Origin: Alkalibacterium pelagium
GTDB lineage: Bacteria > Bacillota > Bacilli > Lactobacillales > Carnobacteriaceae_A
Length of the DNA stretch: 64,000 bases
NCBI RefSeq assembly: GCF_900109325.1
Contig: NZ_FNZU01000009.1
Span: forward strand, 53,979-117,978
Direction: 5' to 3'
Shown one piece after another: positions 25,662-35,157 of this stretch; positions within the stretch are counted from its first letter, which is position 1, and every line of letters starts with the position of its first letter. The position numbers were made by a program, and so were the translations under genes. The notes beneath the pieces are model-generated. The model was not told the origin of the DNA and did not search any database. It worked only from the letters and a program-made list of their open reading frames with translations.

Positions 25662-26579
25662 ATGCTGGAACAGATCAGATTTCTGCTGAATGACTATACG
25701 TTTCAAGTCGTTGCTTTAGGCACCGGCTTCTTAGGGCTGTTAAGCGGAGTGATCGGAACCTATGCGACCTTAAGGAAAGAAAGTCTGCTGGGGGATGCAC
25801 TAAGTCATGCAGCTTTACCTGGAATAGGGATCGGCTTTATTCTTATCCAAAGAAAAGAACTGTCTGTACTGATGCTTGGGGCAATCATTTCAGGATTGAT
25901 CGCTACAGTCATTATTCAGACAATGAGCAGGAAGACCGTGGTCAAACTCGACAGTGCCTTGTCCCTGATCCTGTCCAGCTTCTTTGGGCTGGGCCTTGTC
26001 ATCCTGACATCGATCCAGAATAATCCGAACGCGCAGCAGGCTGGACTGAGTAACTTTATTTTCGGGCAGGCCAGCGCTATGCTTCGAAGCGATGTCCAGA
26101 TGATCGGTCTGACTGGGCTGGTCCTGCTGATTCTGGTGGCCTTATTCTGGAAGGAATTTAAAGTGTTTACATTTGATCCAATGTTTGGACGGACATTAGG
26201 TTTCTCAGGTAAGATTGTTGAATCTCTCCTGTCCACAATGATTGTCGTAACCATTATTTTAGGACTGGAATCAGTAGGAGTCATTTTGATCAGTGCTTTG
26301 CTGATCGGTCCGTCAGTAGCTGCCCGTCAATGGACGAACCGGTTGAGTCTGGTCATGCTGCTGGCAGCCGGTATTGGTTTTGTTTCCGGTGTGACGGGTA
26401 CCTTTATCAGCTCTATGGGGACTCGAATACCGACAGGTCCGTCGATCGTAGTCGTTGTCAGTCTATTTGTGTTTCTCAGCCTCTTCATATCTCCTAAAAG
26501 GGGAATTCTGGCTAGACACGTGGCCTACAAAAAGAGACAGAAAGTATTTATGAAACAGATCAGAAGTCTGGAGGAGTGA
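25662..26579 (+). CDS. mntC: Manganese ABC transporter permease
   Basis: A 305-residue ABC-3 family permease with about eight hydrophobic segments and the LLGDALSHAALPG motif near the N-terminus, typical of metal permeases. ATG at 25662 is chosen by position just after the ATPase stop and the GGAGAAGGTG site; the frame is open further upstream but overlaps mntB. Its stop overlaps the start region of the second permease. Confidence 0.92.
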   Translation: MLEQIRFLLNDYTFQVVALGTGFLGLLSGVIGTYATLRKESLLGDALSHAALPGIGIGFILIQRKELSVLMLGAIISGLIATVIIQTMSRKTVVKLDSALSLILSSFFGLGLVILTSIQNNPNAQQAGLSNFIFGQASAMLRSDVQMIGLTGLVLLILVALFWKEFKVFTFDPMFGRTLGFSGKIVESLLSTMIVVTIILGLESVGVILISALLIGPSVAARQWTNRLSLVMLLAAGIGFVSGVTGTFISSMGTRIPTGPSIVVVVSLFVFLSLFISPKRGILARHVAYKKRQKVFMKQIRSLEE

Positions 26580-26584
26580 GCGCG

Positions 26585-27493
26585 ATGAGCATGATCAATG
26601 AAATAACCCTGATAGCGATTGTTGTTGCCGTCGCCTGTGCACTTCCAGGTGTCTTTCTGGTATTGAGAGGTACTACGATGGTATCCGATGCGATCACACA
26701 TACTGTTCTGCTTGGAATCGTTCTGGCCTTCTTCGTTACACAGGATCTGAATTCGCCTCTTTTGATGATCGGAGCTACGCTTGTCGGGGTGGCGACAGTC
26801 TGGTCAATAGAAGCGCTCCAGCAGACTAAACTCTTGTCCAACGATGCAGCTATCGGTATTGTCTTTCCATTATTTTTCAGTATAGCGATCATTCTGATCA
26901 CACGCTATGCAGGAAACGTCCATCTGGATGAAGATTCTGTCTTGATGGGCGAACTGGCCTTTGCGCCTTTCAGACGTCTGATGCTTTTCGGTTTAGATGT
27001 AGGACCGAGAGCGCTCTGGACAATGCTGGTCATCCTGCTGATCAACAGTCTCTTTATTGGATTGTTCTATAAAGAGCTTAAAATTACAACATTTGACGCA
27101 GGATTTGCTGCAGCGCTGGGATTCTCCCCGGTCCTTATTCACTATGGGCTGATGACCCTTGTTTCTCTGACAGCAGTTGGGGCCTACGATTCTGTAGGAT
27201 CCATTTTAGTTGTGGGATTTATGGTCGGGCCTCCGCTGGCGGCCTTTCTACTGACAAATAAGCTGCATATCATGATTGGTCTGACAGCTGTAATGGCAGT
27301 GATCAACAGTACAGCAGGAGTGAGGCTGGCCTTTATGCTTGATACGACGATTGCAGGAATGATTGCTGTGGTGACAGGAGTCACAACTTTACTTGTCTTT
27401 GTTTTTTCTCCGGAAAAAGGACTGATCAAAGCGACGGTCAACCGAAAAAGAGAACAGAAGAAAATCGATCAGCGTCTTAAGGAAATAAGCTGA
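26585..27493 (+). CDS. mntD: Manganese ABC transporter second permease
   Basis: A 302-residue ABC-3 permease, a divergent sister of the preceding one, with the VSDAITHTVLLG motif. The ATG at 26585 is favoured: GGAGG lies 10 bases upstream, while the GTG at 26576 is only one base from it. The presence of two different permeases gives the mntABCD layout of B. subtilis, in which the two proteins would form a heterodimer. Confidence 0.92.
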   Translation: MSMINEITLIAIVVAVACALPGVFLVLRGTTMVSDAITHTVLLGIVLAFFVTQDLNSPLLMIGATLVGVATVWSIEALQQTKLLSNDAAIGIVFPLFFSIAIILITRYAGNVHLDEDSVLMGELAFAPFRRLMLFGLDVGPRALWTMLVILLINSLFIGLFYKELKITTFDAGFAAALGFSPVLIHYGLMTLVSLTAVGAYDSVGSILVVGFMVGPPLAAFLLTNKLHIMIGLTAVMAVINSTAGVRLAFMLDTTIAGMIAVVTGVTTLLVFVFSPEKGLIKATVNRKREQKKIDQRLKEIS

Positions 27494-27533
27494 TCAGATT
27501 GGTCGGTAGAAAAATATCTTGAAGAAGCAAAAT

Positions 27534-27594
27534 AAATCTGGATCATGAGCCCCTGCTGTTATGGGTCAGGGCTGCTCACGATCCAGATTTTTTT
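27534..27594. terminator. Bidirectional terminator between mntD and LacI gene
   Basis: AAATCTGGATC (27534-27544) pairs with 27580-27590, with an inner GC-rich stem, and T-run after. It separates two convergent genes. Confidence 0.85.
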
Positions 27595-27663
27595 ATTTTA
27601 TATTAAGTAAGTATGTGGCTTAACTGTTGACGTGTCGAGGCTGAACGGCACGCGAAGCTTTTC

Positions 27664-28638
27664 TTATTTTAGCGTCGTGCTTCGTTTGATTAGTCTGAAA
27701 GACAACGGCTTGAGTGCATCGGTTGGCTGATTCAGTGTCTGAAGAAGCAGACGGCAGGCATTGTTTCCCTGTTCTTCTATCGAATAATCAATGGTTGTCA
27801 TATCCATCACATCGCTGACATCCAAGTTGTCGAATCCGATGACTGATATGTCTTCAGGTACACGAAGCCCTTTCCTTCTAAGTCGGGAAACGACAAGAGC
27901 TGCAATGGAATCAGAATGAGTGACCACTGCATCTGGCTTGACTTCAGCAGATTCGTACCATAGGGTAAAGGCATCGACTTTTTCTGCTGTGACCGTATCG
28001 ATGAACAGCTCAGAGTGATGCGGATCAATCTGATGGTCTCTGCAGAAGTCTGCATAAGCATCGATCCGCCGCTGGGTATTCAGTCCTTTAGCTGTGCCGT
28101 ATAAATTGACGATCTGACGACAGCCGGTTTCCCAGAGATAGTCGAGAGCAAGGCGATGTCCTTTATAGTGATCGATGAAAACAGAAGGAATCTGCTCTGA
28201 ATCGACATTGTGTAAGGTGACGACTGGGCCAAAGGATGCATACTTTTCCAGAACAGACCAGTCATTGGCGCGGTAAATCAGGAAAATGCCGTCCAGCTGT
28301 TTGGATTTCAGAAGATCAAAAGCTTCCCGTTCTCTTTTTTTATCCCCGTTTGTAACGAAGAGAGTCGTTGTATAGCCGTTCGCATAAGCTGTAGAGATAA
28401 ATGAGTTGATACGGGCTACTGCAGTATCATTGAACTGTGTACTGATGATCCCTAAGTTTTTAGTAGATCCTGTTCTCAGATGCTGGGCATTTTTGTTTGG
28501 GCTGTAGTTCAGCTGTTCAATGGCCTCTTCTACTTTACGTCGGGTCTCTTCTCCAACATACCCGCTTGAATTGATGACGCGGGAAACAGTAGCGGATGAC
28601 ACCCCGGCGTGTCGGGCAATATCCAATATAGTTGGCAT
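27664..28638 (-). CDS. LacI-family transcriptional regulator
   Basis: A 324-residue LacI/GalR regulator. The helix-turn-helix is at about 4-24 (TILDIARHAGVSSATVSRVIN), the hinge near 48-58, and the sugar-binding core follows. The ATG at 28638 is placed by alignment of the DNA-binding domain and AAGAAGGTG upstream; longer in-frame starts reach into the next intergenic region. The target is unknown: both neighbours (mnt and ppk) are not sugar genes, so its operators are probably elsewhere. Confidence 0.9.
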   Translation of the reverse strand: MPTILDIARHAGVSSATVSRVINSSGYVGEETRRKVEEAIEQLNYSPNKNAQHLRTGSTKNLGIISTQFNDTAVARINSFISTAYANGYTTTLFVTNGDKKREREAFDLLKSKQLDGIFLIYRANDWSVLEKYASFGPVVTLHNVDSEQIPSVFIDHYKGHRLALDYLWETGCRQIVNLYGTAKGLNTQRRIDAYADFCRDHQIDPHHSELFIDTVTAEKVDAFTLWYESAEVKPDAVVTHSDSIAALVVSRLRRKGLRVPEDISVIGFDNLDVSDVMDMTTIDYSIEEQGNNACRLLLQTLNQPTDALKPLSFRLIKRSTTLK

Positions 28639-28697
28639 TCGTGCACCTTCTTTCCTTGCATTCATTATATCAGATATTCTTATAACCTGTGAAAATG

Positions 28698-28756
28698 AAA
28701 AAACTGCCCGGTATGTATCCTGGAGAATCTTAAGCTCCTTGATACATGACGAGCAG
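28698..28756 (-). terminator. Terminator of the ppx-ppk operon
   Basis: A long imperfect stem (28704-28719 with 28741-28756) followed on the minus strand by UUUUUU. It lies 10 bases after the ppk stop codon. Confidence 0.85.
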
Positions 28757-28766
28757 GTGTAATGGA

Positions 28767-30902
28767 TTATCTGCTGAACAGAGCAGAGAAGTAGGTGAGC
28801 CATTTATTTGAAGAGGGAGGATTTTCCTTAACCTTTTCCTGTTCACTGCTGATGGACAGGAGTTCATTTTGAGCATGAACGGCTTTGTCACTTAGAGAAG
28901 CTTTTTTATACAGCCCGTCACTAGTCAATATCCAGGCTTTCGTATTGTCATAGAGATAAAGCTTGAGGATAGAGAGAATATGAGATTTCAAAAGGGGTTC
29001 AAGTACTGGAAAGGCTATTTCAACACGCTTGATCATGTTTCGTGTCATCATATCGGCAGAAGAGAGGTAAAGGTTTTCCTCACCATTATGATAGAAGTAA
29101 TAGACACGACTATGTTCAAGAAAGCGGCCCACAATGCTTCTCACCGTAATGTTTTCACTTATACCAGGGATGCCCGGAATCAGGCAGCAGATCCCTCTGA
29201 CAATCAGCTCGATTTTGACGCCTGCCTGACTGGCTTCATACAGTTTGAGCAGCATTTTCTTGTCGGTCAATGAATTCATTTTAGCAATGATATGGCCGTT
29301 TCCATATCGGGTATGCAGTTTAATTTCCTTTTCAATATTTTCAATGAATGCATCCCTGATATCGAAAGGAGAAACATGAAGGTAGTGATAGTCAGGCTGA
29401 TCCGAATACCCGCTCAGATAATTGAAGAAATCGAACACATCCTGAGTGATTTCGTTATTGGATGTAATAAGCCCCATGTCCGTATAGAGTCGAGCGGTCT
29501 GTTCATTATAGTTTCCAGTCCCAAGATGGACATAACGCCTGAACCCGTCCGTCTCTTTTTTTATGACCAGAGTGGCCTTGCTGTGGGTCTTCAGACCTTT
29601 TACACCATATAATATATGAGCTCCCGCTTCTTCCAGCTCCTTGGCCCAGTGAACATTATTCGCTTCATCGAACCGGGCTTTCAGTTCTACGAGAACAGTC
29701 ACTTGTATGCCTTTCTTTGCTGCATTTTTCAGTGCTTCAACTAAAGGGGAATCATCACTGACCCTGTAAAGAGTCTGCTTGATGGACACTGTCCGGTCGT
29801 CTTCGGCTGCTTCCCTGACAAAGGAGATGATCGGGTCAAAGGCATCAAAAGGATGATGGAAAAACAGATCCTTTTTCCTTGCCAGGGAATAGACTGACTG
29901 CTTTTTCAGCTCAGATGGATAAGACGGCTTAAAAGGCTTGAAGGATTCTGTTATTCCCTGTTCTTTCAAAAGAGGGATAACTTCACTTAAAAAAGTGAGA
30001 TCCAGCGGGCCATTCAGGGTGTAAATATCCCGTTGCTTGATAGATAGAGCTTTTTTAAGCAAGGCGACATCTTCATTAACTGAAACTGCACTTTCTCTCC
30101 GGTCTATTTCGAGCCTTACCGCCATCCCGTTTTTACGTTTTTCCAGATAGTCTTCAATGGCCGAGAGCAGATCCTCTGCGCCTTCTTCCTGAATCTCCAG
30201 ATCGGCATTTCGTGTGATCCTGAAAGTGAAGGAATACGTGACATCATAGCCTTTGAAGAGATCAGACAGAAACGAATAGATCAGGTCTTCGATCAGCAGG
30301 AGATACGTATGCTCATTGTTATGAACAGCATAAACCCTGGACAGACGTTCCGGAACGGGCACGATAGCTATGAAGGGCTCACCGGACCGCTTCAGTTTGA
30401 CGAACAAGTGCAACACACCATCGCTTAAATGTGGAAAGGGCCGATAAGCATCGATGCCGTAAGGAGTGATAGCCGGCTTAATTTCCCTTTCGAAGATCGC
30501 TCGGGCTTTATTCTTATCGCTTTCGTTCAGTTCCCGGACTGATTTGAAATAAAGTCCTTTTTCATTCAGCTGCTTTCTTTTAAGATCGAACAGATCATAC
30601 TGGCGGCGTACATTGATCCGGTTTTTCTTAGTGATTTCCTGAAGCTGCTTTTTAGGAGACCACATTTTTTTCGTGTCCGGCTCTTCAACACCCATTTTCT
30701 GCTGATCCTGAAGACCAGCGACTCTGACTTTATAGAATTCATCCAGATTTGAGGACCCTATGGATAAAAAAGTCAGCTGCTCCAATATAGGATTGGCAGG
30801 ATCGTTCGCTTCTTCTACGACACGGGCATTAAAATCAAGCCAGGACAGTTCTCTGTTCTGGAAGTAAATCGGATTATCAATCAAGATTTCTTTACTGCTC
30901 AT
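28767..30902 (-). CDS. ppk: Polyphosphate kinase 1
   Basis: A 711-residue PPK1 with the usual four domains: N (about 1-115), head (115-330), C1 and C2. The phospho-accepting histidine is in GLKTHSKA near 450, followed by HLGTGNYNEQTARLYTD, and RGICCLIPG near 575 belongs to the C2 site. It extends polyphosphate chains from ATP and can run backward. It follows ppx by 15 bases on the same strand, so the making and breaking enzymes are co-expressed. Confidence 0.95.
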   Translation of the reverse strand: MSSKEILIDNPIYFQNRELSWLDFNARVVEEANDPANPILEQLTFLSIGSSNLDEFYKVRVAGLQDQQKMGVEEPDTKKMWSPKKQLQEITKKNRINVRRQYDLFDLKRKQLNEKGLYFKSVRELNESDKNKARAIFEREIKPAITPYGIDAYRPFPHLSDGVLHLFVKLKRSGEPFIAIVPVPERLSRVYAVHNNEHTYLLLIEDLIYSFLSDLFKGYDVTYSFTFRITRNADLEIQEEGAEDLLSAIEDYLEKRKNGMAVRLEIDRRESAVSVNEDVALLKKALSIKQRDIYTLNGPLDLTFLSEVIPLLKEQGITESFKPFKPSYPSELKKQSVYSLARKKDLFFHHPFDAFDPIISFVREAAEDDRTVSIKQTLYRVSDDSPLVEALKNAAKKGIQVTVLVELKARFDEANNVHWAKELEEAGAHILYGVKGLKTHSKATLVIKKETDGFRRYVHLGTGNYNEQTARLYTDMGLITSNNEITQDVFDFFNYLSGYSDQPDYHYLHVSPFDIRDAFIENIEKEIKLHTRYGNGHIIAKMNSLTDKKMLLKLYEASQAGVKIELIVRGICCLIPGIPGISENITVRSIVGRFLEHSRVYYFYHNGEENLYLSSADMMTRNMIKRVEIAFPVLEPLLKSHILSILKLYLYDNTKAWILTSDGLYKKASLSDKAVHAQNELLSISSEQEKVKENPPSSNKWLTYFSALFSR

Positions 30903-30917
30903 ACTTATTCCTCCGCT

Positions 30918-32468
30918 TTATATAGAGCCTTCAGTCACACTCTTAAGTGAAATAGTCAGTGGTTTGCCAAGAACCCGTTCGAAATGGTTTTTATGCTTGT
31001 TTACCCGATATTCTTCTGCAATGGCGTCACCCATATATGTCACATCCAGACGGTAATCATCCCCGTCTTCCTCGAGAGCCATCTCCTGAACGAAATTGAC
31101 ATGTGAATCATTCAGCGCCTCCGCAAACTTGATGATGCATCCCAGATGAAGCAAGGCTTCTTTTTCATCCTCGCTGAACCAGTCGTCTACAGTTTTTACA
31201 TATTGCTTGAACAGTGATTTGTTTTTATAGCTGGCCAGTAGAGCCAGTCTGACCCGGTCTTTATGACTGAATCCATGAAGATTCGTATTGGAAATGATGT
31301 AGAATGTATGCTGCGATTTGGAATCATCTTCTATATAACTGCCGAGATAATATAAGGTCGCTCCATAATGAAGAAGATAGAGCTGCTCGTCACTGACTTT
31401 GAGAATACCTTTTTCCTTAAGAAGAGTAATGAGCTGGTCAGCGAGCATGATTCGCTGATGGGCACTGATCGGGCGGATATCATACTGTTTGAACAGGCGT
31501 TGAACGGTCTGTCGCTTCACACCGTAAAGATCATAAGGCTCCCTGTACTCTTTATTCAGACGTTCAAGGATGATGCCTTCACGCAGACCTCTGTTACTAA
31601 TGGCAAAGCTTGGCGCAGCCATCACATTAACTAGTTCTTTGAAGACGATTCCTGCTGGAATGATGATGTCCCGGCGATCTTCACTTAAGCCATCAAGATC
31701 GCTCAAGTCTTTCATGGAGCTTTTTACAAGCAGATCAAAGGTGTTTTCCAGTTCCTCCGGTGTCATCTGGTACTCATGGATACCGGCTATCGGATAATCG
31801 ATCTGACGCTGGTTGATTTCAGCATAGTTACGTGCTGACCCGCCGATTCCGATTAGAGGCACCTGCGCATCAGGAACCCAGTCCAGCTGTCTGAACTGAT
31901 CTCTGATCCACTGAGTCGCTTTCTCGATAGCTTTTTTATCATTGTGCTTTTTGTCTGAGAAAAACTGACGTCTGAGAGAAACCGTTCCGAAAGGGAAACT
32001 GTGTACTTCCTTCACTTCCTTGTCTTTGAAAAGGGTCAGTTCAGTACTCCCCCCACCGATATCAATGCTGATTCCATCCATAAGATCCATAGTATGCCGG
32101 ACAGCATAGTTTCCGTAATAGGCTTCTTTTTCTTCCGCAAGGAGCTCCAGATCAAGTTGAAGCTCGTCTTTTACCTGATGGATGATCTCATCCCGGTTCA
32201 CCGATTGACGAACAGCGGCAGTAGCTATTACCTTCATATCCTTTATAGAGTAGCGTTCAGCTATTTCAGTGAAACTTCTGAGGACAGCCAGGAGTAAGTC
32301 GATCCCCTCATCAGACATCTTCTTGCTGTCGTCCAGATACTGGACCAGGCGGGCAGGTGTCTTGATATTCTGCAGCTCGGTCACGCCCTGATAGTCGTCC
32401 ATTTCGAAGATGACCAGCCGTATTGTATTTGATCCCACATCTATTAGTCCAAACCGTTCATTAGCCAT
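30918..32468 (-). CDS. ppx: Exopolyphosphatase (Ppx/GppA family)
   Basis: A 516-residue protein with an actin-like ATPase fold: phosphate-1 DVGSNTIRL near 9 and phosphate-2 IDIGGGSTEL near 140. The C-terminal HD-like domain (about 320-516) makes it the long, Ppx type. It removes terminal phosphate from polyphosphate and could also act on pppGpp. The ATG follows a GGAG-containing site. It is the first gene of the ppx-ppk operon. Confidence 0.94.
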   Translation of the reverse strand: MANERFGLIDVGSNTIRLVIFEMDDYQGVTELQNIKTPARLVQYLDDSKKMSDEGIDLLLAVLRSFTEIAERYSIKDMKVIATAAVRQSVNRDEIIHQVKDELQLDLELLAEEKEAYYGNYAVRHTMDLMDGISIDIGGGSTELTLFKDKEVKEVHSFPFGTVSLRRQFFSDKKHNDKKAIEKATQWIRDQFRQLDWVPDAQVPLIGIGGSARNYAEINQRQIDYPIAGIHEYQMTPEELENTFDLLVKSSMKDLSDLDGLSEDRRDIIIPAGIVFKELVNVMAAPSFAISNRGLREGIILERLNKEYREPYDLYGVKRQTVQRLFKQYDIRPISAHQRIMLADQLITLLKEKGILKVSDEQLYLLHYGATLYYLGSYIEDDSKSQHTFYIISNTNLHGFSHKDRVRLALLASYKNKSLFKQYVKTVDDWFSEDEKEALLHLGCIIKFAEALNDSHVNFVQEMALEEDGDDYRLDVTYMGDAIAEEYRVNKHKNHFERVLGKPLTISLKSVTEGSI

Positions 32469-32522
32469 AATGCACGCTCCAATCTCCTTTTTGTCTTTAA
32501 AACTGCTTGATTTCTTAACTTA

Positions 32523-32552
32523 ATCATACTAAAAGCAGGAAGGCTATGTCTA
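32523..32552 (-). promoter_or_regulatory. Candidate ppx-ppk promoter
   Basis: On the minus strand TAGACA (32547-32552) and TATGAT (32523-32528) are 18 bases apart, about 55 bases before the ppx start. Confidence 0.45.
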
Positions 32553-32667
32553 AAATCAGACCTTTTTTACGATTATATTACAAAAAGATAGAAAGCGATA
32601 CCATAACCGGGTTTAATTACAATAAGTACAGATATGTCGGTTAATATGTATGAATATTTTGAATTTC

Positions 32668-32721
32668 TGTAACAAATTGTAAGGATATAGAAATGTACTT
32701 CATGCAATTTCTCGGTATAAT
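32668..32721 (+). promoter_or_regulatory. WalR-like box and promoter of the 3D-domain protein gene
   Basis: TGTAAC (32668-32673) and TGTAAG (32678-32683) form a direct repeat like the WalR box (TGTWAH-N5-TGTWAH), but with a 4-base spacer and a final G. It lies just upstream of a weak -35 (TGTACT 32694-32699) and a perfect -10 TATAAT (32716-32721). Position fits an activator site. Confidence 0.5.
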
Positions 32722-32789
32722 AGCGTGGCATTGAACAACTTATTTTAAGATATCTCAAATTCAAAAGAGAAAGGATTGTTCTTTAAGCG

Positions 32790-34013
32790 ATGAAAAAGAA
32801 TATAGTGGGGATGGTTGTAGCAGTACTGGCCTTCCTGTCCTTAGGTCAAATAACCACTGCATCAGCCCAGACGCTAGAAGCTATTCGGGAGCAGCAGGAA
32901 CAAACTCAAGATGAAATCGATTCATTACAAAAGGAAGTCAATACCGTGCTGGAAGAAGTGAGCGTATTGAGCACCGAACTAGCTGAACTGGATGTTGAAA
33001 TCGAGGAAAAGCTGGAAGAAATCGGTCAAACTGAATCTGAAGTGGCAGCACAGGAAGAAATCGTTGAGGCCAGAATGGAACAGGCAAAACAGCGTCTTCA
33101 GTCTCTTCAGTTAAATGAATCCACGCAGAATATTGTATTGACTATACTTGAATCTGAAAGCCTATCTGATTTATTCAACCGTGCCCTTGTTATTATGCGT
33201 CTGACAGATGCAGGTAATCAGCAGCTGGAACTGGCTGAAGAAGAAGTTCAGGTTCTAGTAGCTCTGCAGGAAGAACTTGAAACAGCACAGCAGGAACTGG
33301 AAGAGAGACGAGAACTTGCCGCCTCACAGAAAGAAGTCTTTGACGGAAAAGTTTCCGAGCTGCAGGCTCTGATCAGAGATAATCAGTCTCAGCTGACTGA
33401 ACTGATCGAAAGAGAAGCAGTAGAAGAAGCGAGAATCGAAGAAGCACGTCGAGTGGCTAGAGAAGAAGCTGCGAGAGCAGCTGCACAGAAAGAAGAAGAG
33501 GAAAGAGCTGCGCGTGCCGCTGCAAGAGCAGAAGCTGAACAGCAAACTGAAGTATCTGTTTCTTCTTCAATCAATTCTAGTGCACAGGCTGCGGAACAGA
33601 ATTCATCAAACAGCTCATCTTCAAATTCAAGTTCAAGTAATAATTCGAGTTCAAACGTAAATTCAAACTCAAATTCAAACAGCAGCACAGCTCCTGCACC
33701 AGCTCCTGCTGAACCGGAAAAAAGTTCCGGTAGAACGTTACGTGTTCAGGCTACAGGGTATTCAACTAAGCAGCCTAACTTAAGCACACATACGGCAACC
33801 GGCATCGATTTGAGAATTAATCCGCGCGTTATTGCAGTTGATCCTTCTGTTATTCCACTAGGATCAATGGTAGAAGTTGAAGGCATGGGCGTTTATATTG
33901 CCGGAGACACTGGTGGAGCAATTAGAGGAAACATCATTGATATCCATTTCCAGACAGTAGGAGAAGCACTGAGCTGGGGAAGACGAAGCGTAACCATTCG
34001 TGTACTGGATTAA
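32790..34013 (+). CDS. Secreted coiled-coil protein with C-terminal 3D domain
   Basis: A 407-residue exported protein. Signal peptide at 1-26 (cleavage after ASAQ/ATA region), then a long coiled coil (about 30-245) like the N-terminal half of CwlO/PcsB/SagA hydrolases, a Ser/Asn-rich flexible linker (about 255-305), a short Pro/Ala stretch, and a C-terminal 3D domain (about 318-407). The three aspartates that name the domain are seen in TGIDLRI, AGDTGG and NIIDIHF. 3D domains are lytic transglycosylase-like barrels that cut peptidoglycan. The coiled coil suggests control by FtsEX or a similar complex. The upstream WalR-like box fits the wall-stress regulon. Confidence 0.87.
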   Translation: MKKNIVGMVVAVLAFLSLGQITTASAQTLEAIREQQEQTQDEIDSLQKEVNTVLEEVSVLSTELAELDVEIEEKLEEIGQTESEVAAQEEIVEARMEQAKQRLQSLQLNESTQNIVLTILESESLSDLFNRALVIMRLTDAGNQQLELAEEEVQVLVALQEELETAQQELEERRELAASQKEVFDGKVSELQALIRDNQSQLTELIEREAVEEARIEEARRVAREEAARAAAQKEEEERAARAAARAEAEQQTEVSVSSSINSSAQAAEQNSSNSSSSNSSSSNNSSSNVNSNSNSNSSTAPAPAPAEPEKSSGRTLRVQATGYSTKQPNLSTHTATGIDLRINPRVIAVDPSVIPLGSMVEVEGMGVYIAGDTGGAIRGNIIDIHFQTVGEALSWGRRSVTIRVLD

Positions 34014-34039
34014 TTTCATTAAATTCTTATAGAAATCGG

Positions 34040-34075
34040 CCCATTGGAGAATATTACTTCTCCAATGGGTTTTTT
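34040..34075 (+). terminator. Terminator of the 3D-domain protein gene
   Basis: A perfect 12-bp stem (34040-34051 with 34058-34069), 6-nt loop and T-run of six. Confidence 0.9.
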
Positions 34076-34131
34076 ACTGCATCAGACTAAGTAAATTCGG
34101 TCAGATTATGGAGTTGTCTAATTCAAGATAA

Positions 34132-34257
34132 GTTCAGCAGGCCCAGCCTTTTGTGATAGAACTGAAGCTGTCTTTATTAAGTTATGAGAAGGCACTGAAT
34201 CAAGTGGATGCTGATTTCAAGGAGGTCATCAATCGTCACCAGATAAAGAAGACTTAG
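34132..34257 (+). pseudogene. Possible gene remnant before the AAC(3)-like gene
   Basis: An open frame of about 41 codons with protein-like composition (includes ELKLSLLSYEKALNQVDADF) begins just after an in-frame stop and has only a GTG at 34153 as a possible start, without a ribosome binding site. It could be the tail of a lost gene or chance. Nothing else was recognised in 34076-34339. Confidence 0.25.
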
Positions 34258-34339
34258 TTGCTTTATAAAATGGAATGGTGTTTAATCTAAAGAGAAAGAG
34301 ACTCTGAAATAGAGTTGACTAATGAACAAGGAGAATAGC

Positions 34340-35137
34340 ATGTATTCTAAAAAAGATTTAATGGCTTGTCTCGACCAGATGGGGATTGAAAAAGAAGGGA
34401 CACTGCTGGTTCACTCGTCCTATAAAAGCATAGGAGAGGTAGATGGACGAGCCGATACAGTACTGGATGCCTTAAGTGACTATATGGCAGACGGTCTGCT
34501 TGTCCTTCCGACTCATACATGGAGATACATCAGCAAGGACAACCCAGTCTTCGATGTGAATAAGTCTCCGTCCAATGTAGGTGTTTTGACCGAACTGTTC
34601 AGAAACCGGGAGAATACGATACGCTCAGAACATCCGACTCATTCAGTAGCAGCTATGGGGAAAGAGGCGGATGCTTTTACAGCAGGTGAATATAAGCATG
34701 AGACTCCATGCGCAAGAGAGTCGGTCTGGGGGAGAATTGTTGACAGACAGGCACAAATCTTACTGATTGGTGTAGATCTGACTAGAAACACCTTTATACA
34801 TGGCATTGAAGAGTGGCTGGACATCCCTGATAGAATGACTGACAATTATGAAGCTCTTTTTAGTGTCCTCAATTCTGGAGAAAAAGTTCGGGTGCCCTCA
34901 CGTCGTCACTGCGGGCTGTCGTGGTCTGAGCATTTCTGGAAAGTCAATGATCTGCTTATTGAAGAAGGGGCGATGAAAACCGGTCGGTTCGGAGATGCAG
35001 AAACTAGGGTTGTAGATGCGCAGTTGACGACGGCGCTGCTGACCGAACTGCTGGAAAAGAACCCCGAGCTGTTTACGGAGAATAAGCCGCTGGAGCCTGA
35101 GTGGCGCTGTTATTTTAGAAACAAACGAATGAACTAA
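34340..35137 (+). CDS. AAC(3)-family N-acetyltransferase (YokD-like)
   Basis: A 265-residue protein of the aminoglycoside 3-N-acetyltransferase family. Visible motifs: LVHSSYKSIG near 22-31, LPTHTW near 57-62, EHPTHSVAAMG near 95-105 and ARESVWGRI. These line the acetyl-CoA site. The ATG at 34340 is favoured because AAGGAG lies 6 bases upstream; the ATG at 34322 is before it. Chromosomal members such as YokD often do not give strong aminoglycoside resistance, so the true substrate is open. It lies 20 bases before the esterase gene, so the two may be co-transcribed. Confidence 0.85.
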   Translation: MYSKKDLMACLDQMGIEKEGTLLVHSSYKSIGEVDGRADTVLDALSDYMADGLLVLPTHTWRYISKDNPVFDVNKSPSNVGVLTELFRNRENTIRSEHPTHSVAAMGKEADAFTAGEYKHETPCARESVWGRIVDRQAQILLIGVDLTRNTFIHGIEEWLDIPDRMTDNYEALFSVLNSGEKVRVPSRRHCGLSWSEHFWKVNDLLIEEGAMKTGRFGDAETRVVDAQLTTALLTELLEKNPELFTENKPLEPEWRCYFRNKRMN

Positions 35138-35157
35138 GCTGGAAAAGAGGCGGATTT

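Noticed and set aside
28639..28803. Longer N-terminus for the LacI regulator
   Set aside because: The extra 55 residues are unlike any LacI protein and cross the ppk terminator; the helix-turn-helix starts right after the ATG at 28638.
33550..33700. Low-complexity repeat region of Ser/Asn codons
   Set aside because: It encodes the flexible linker of the 3D-domain wall protein; the repeat is a codon-level effect and not a separate DNA element.
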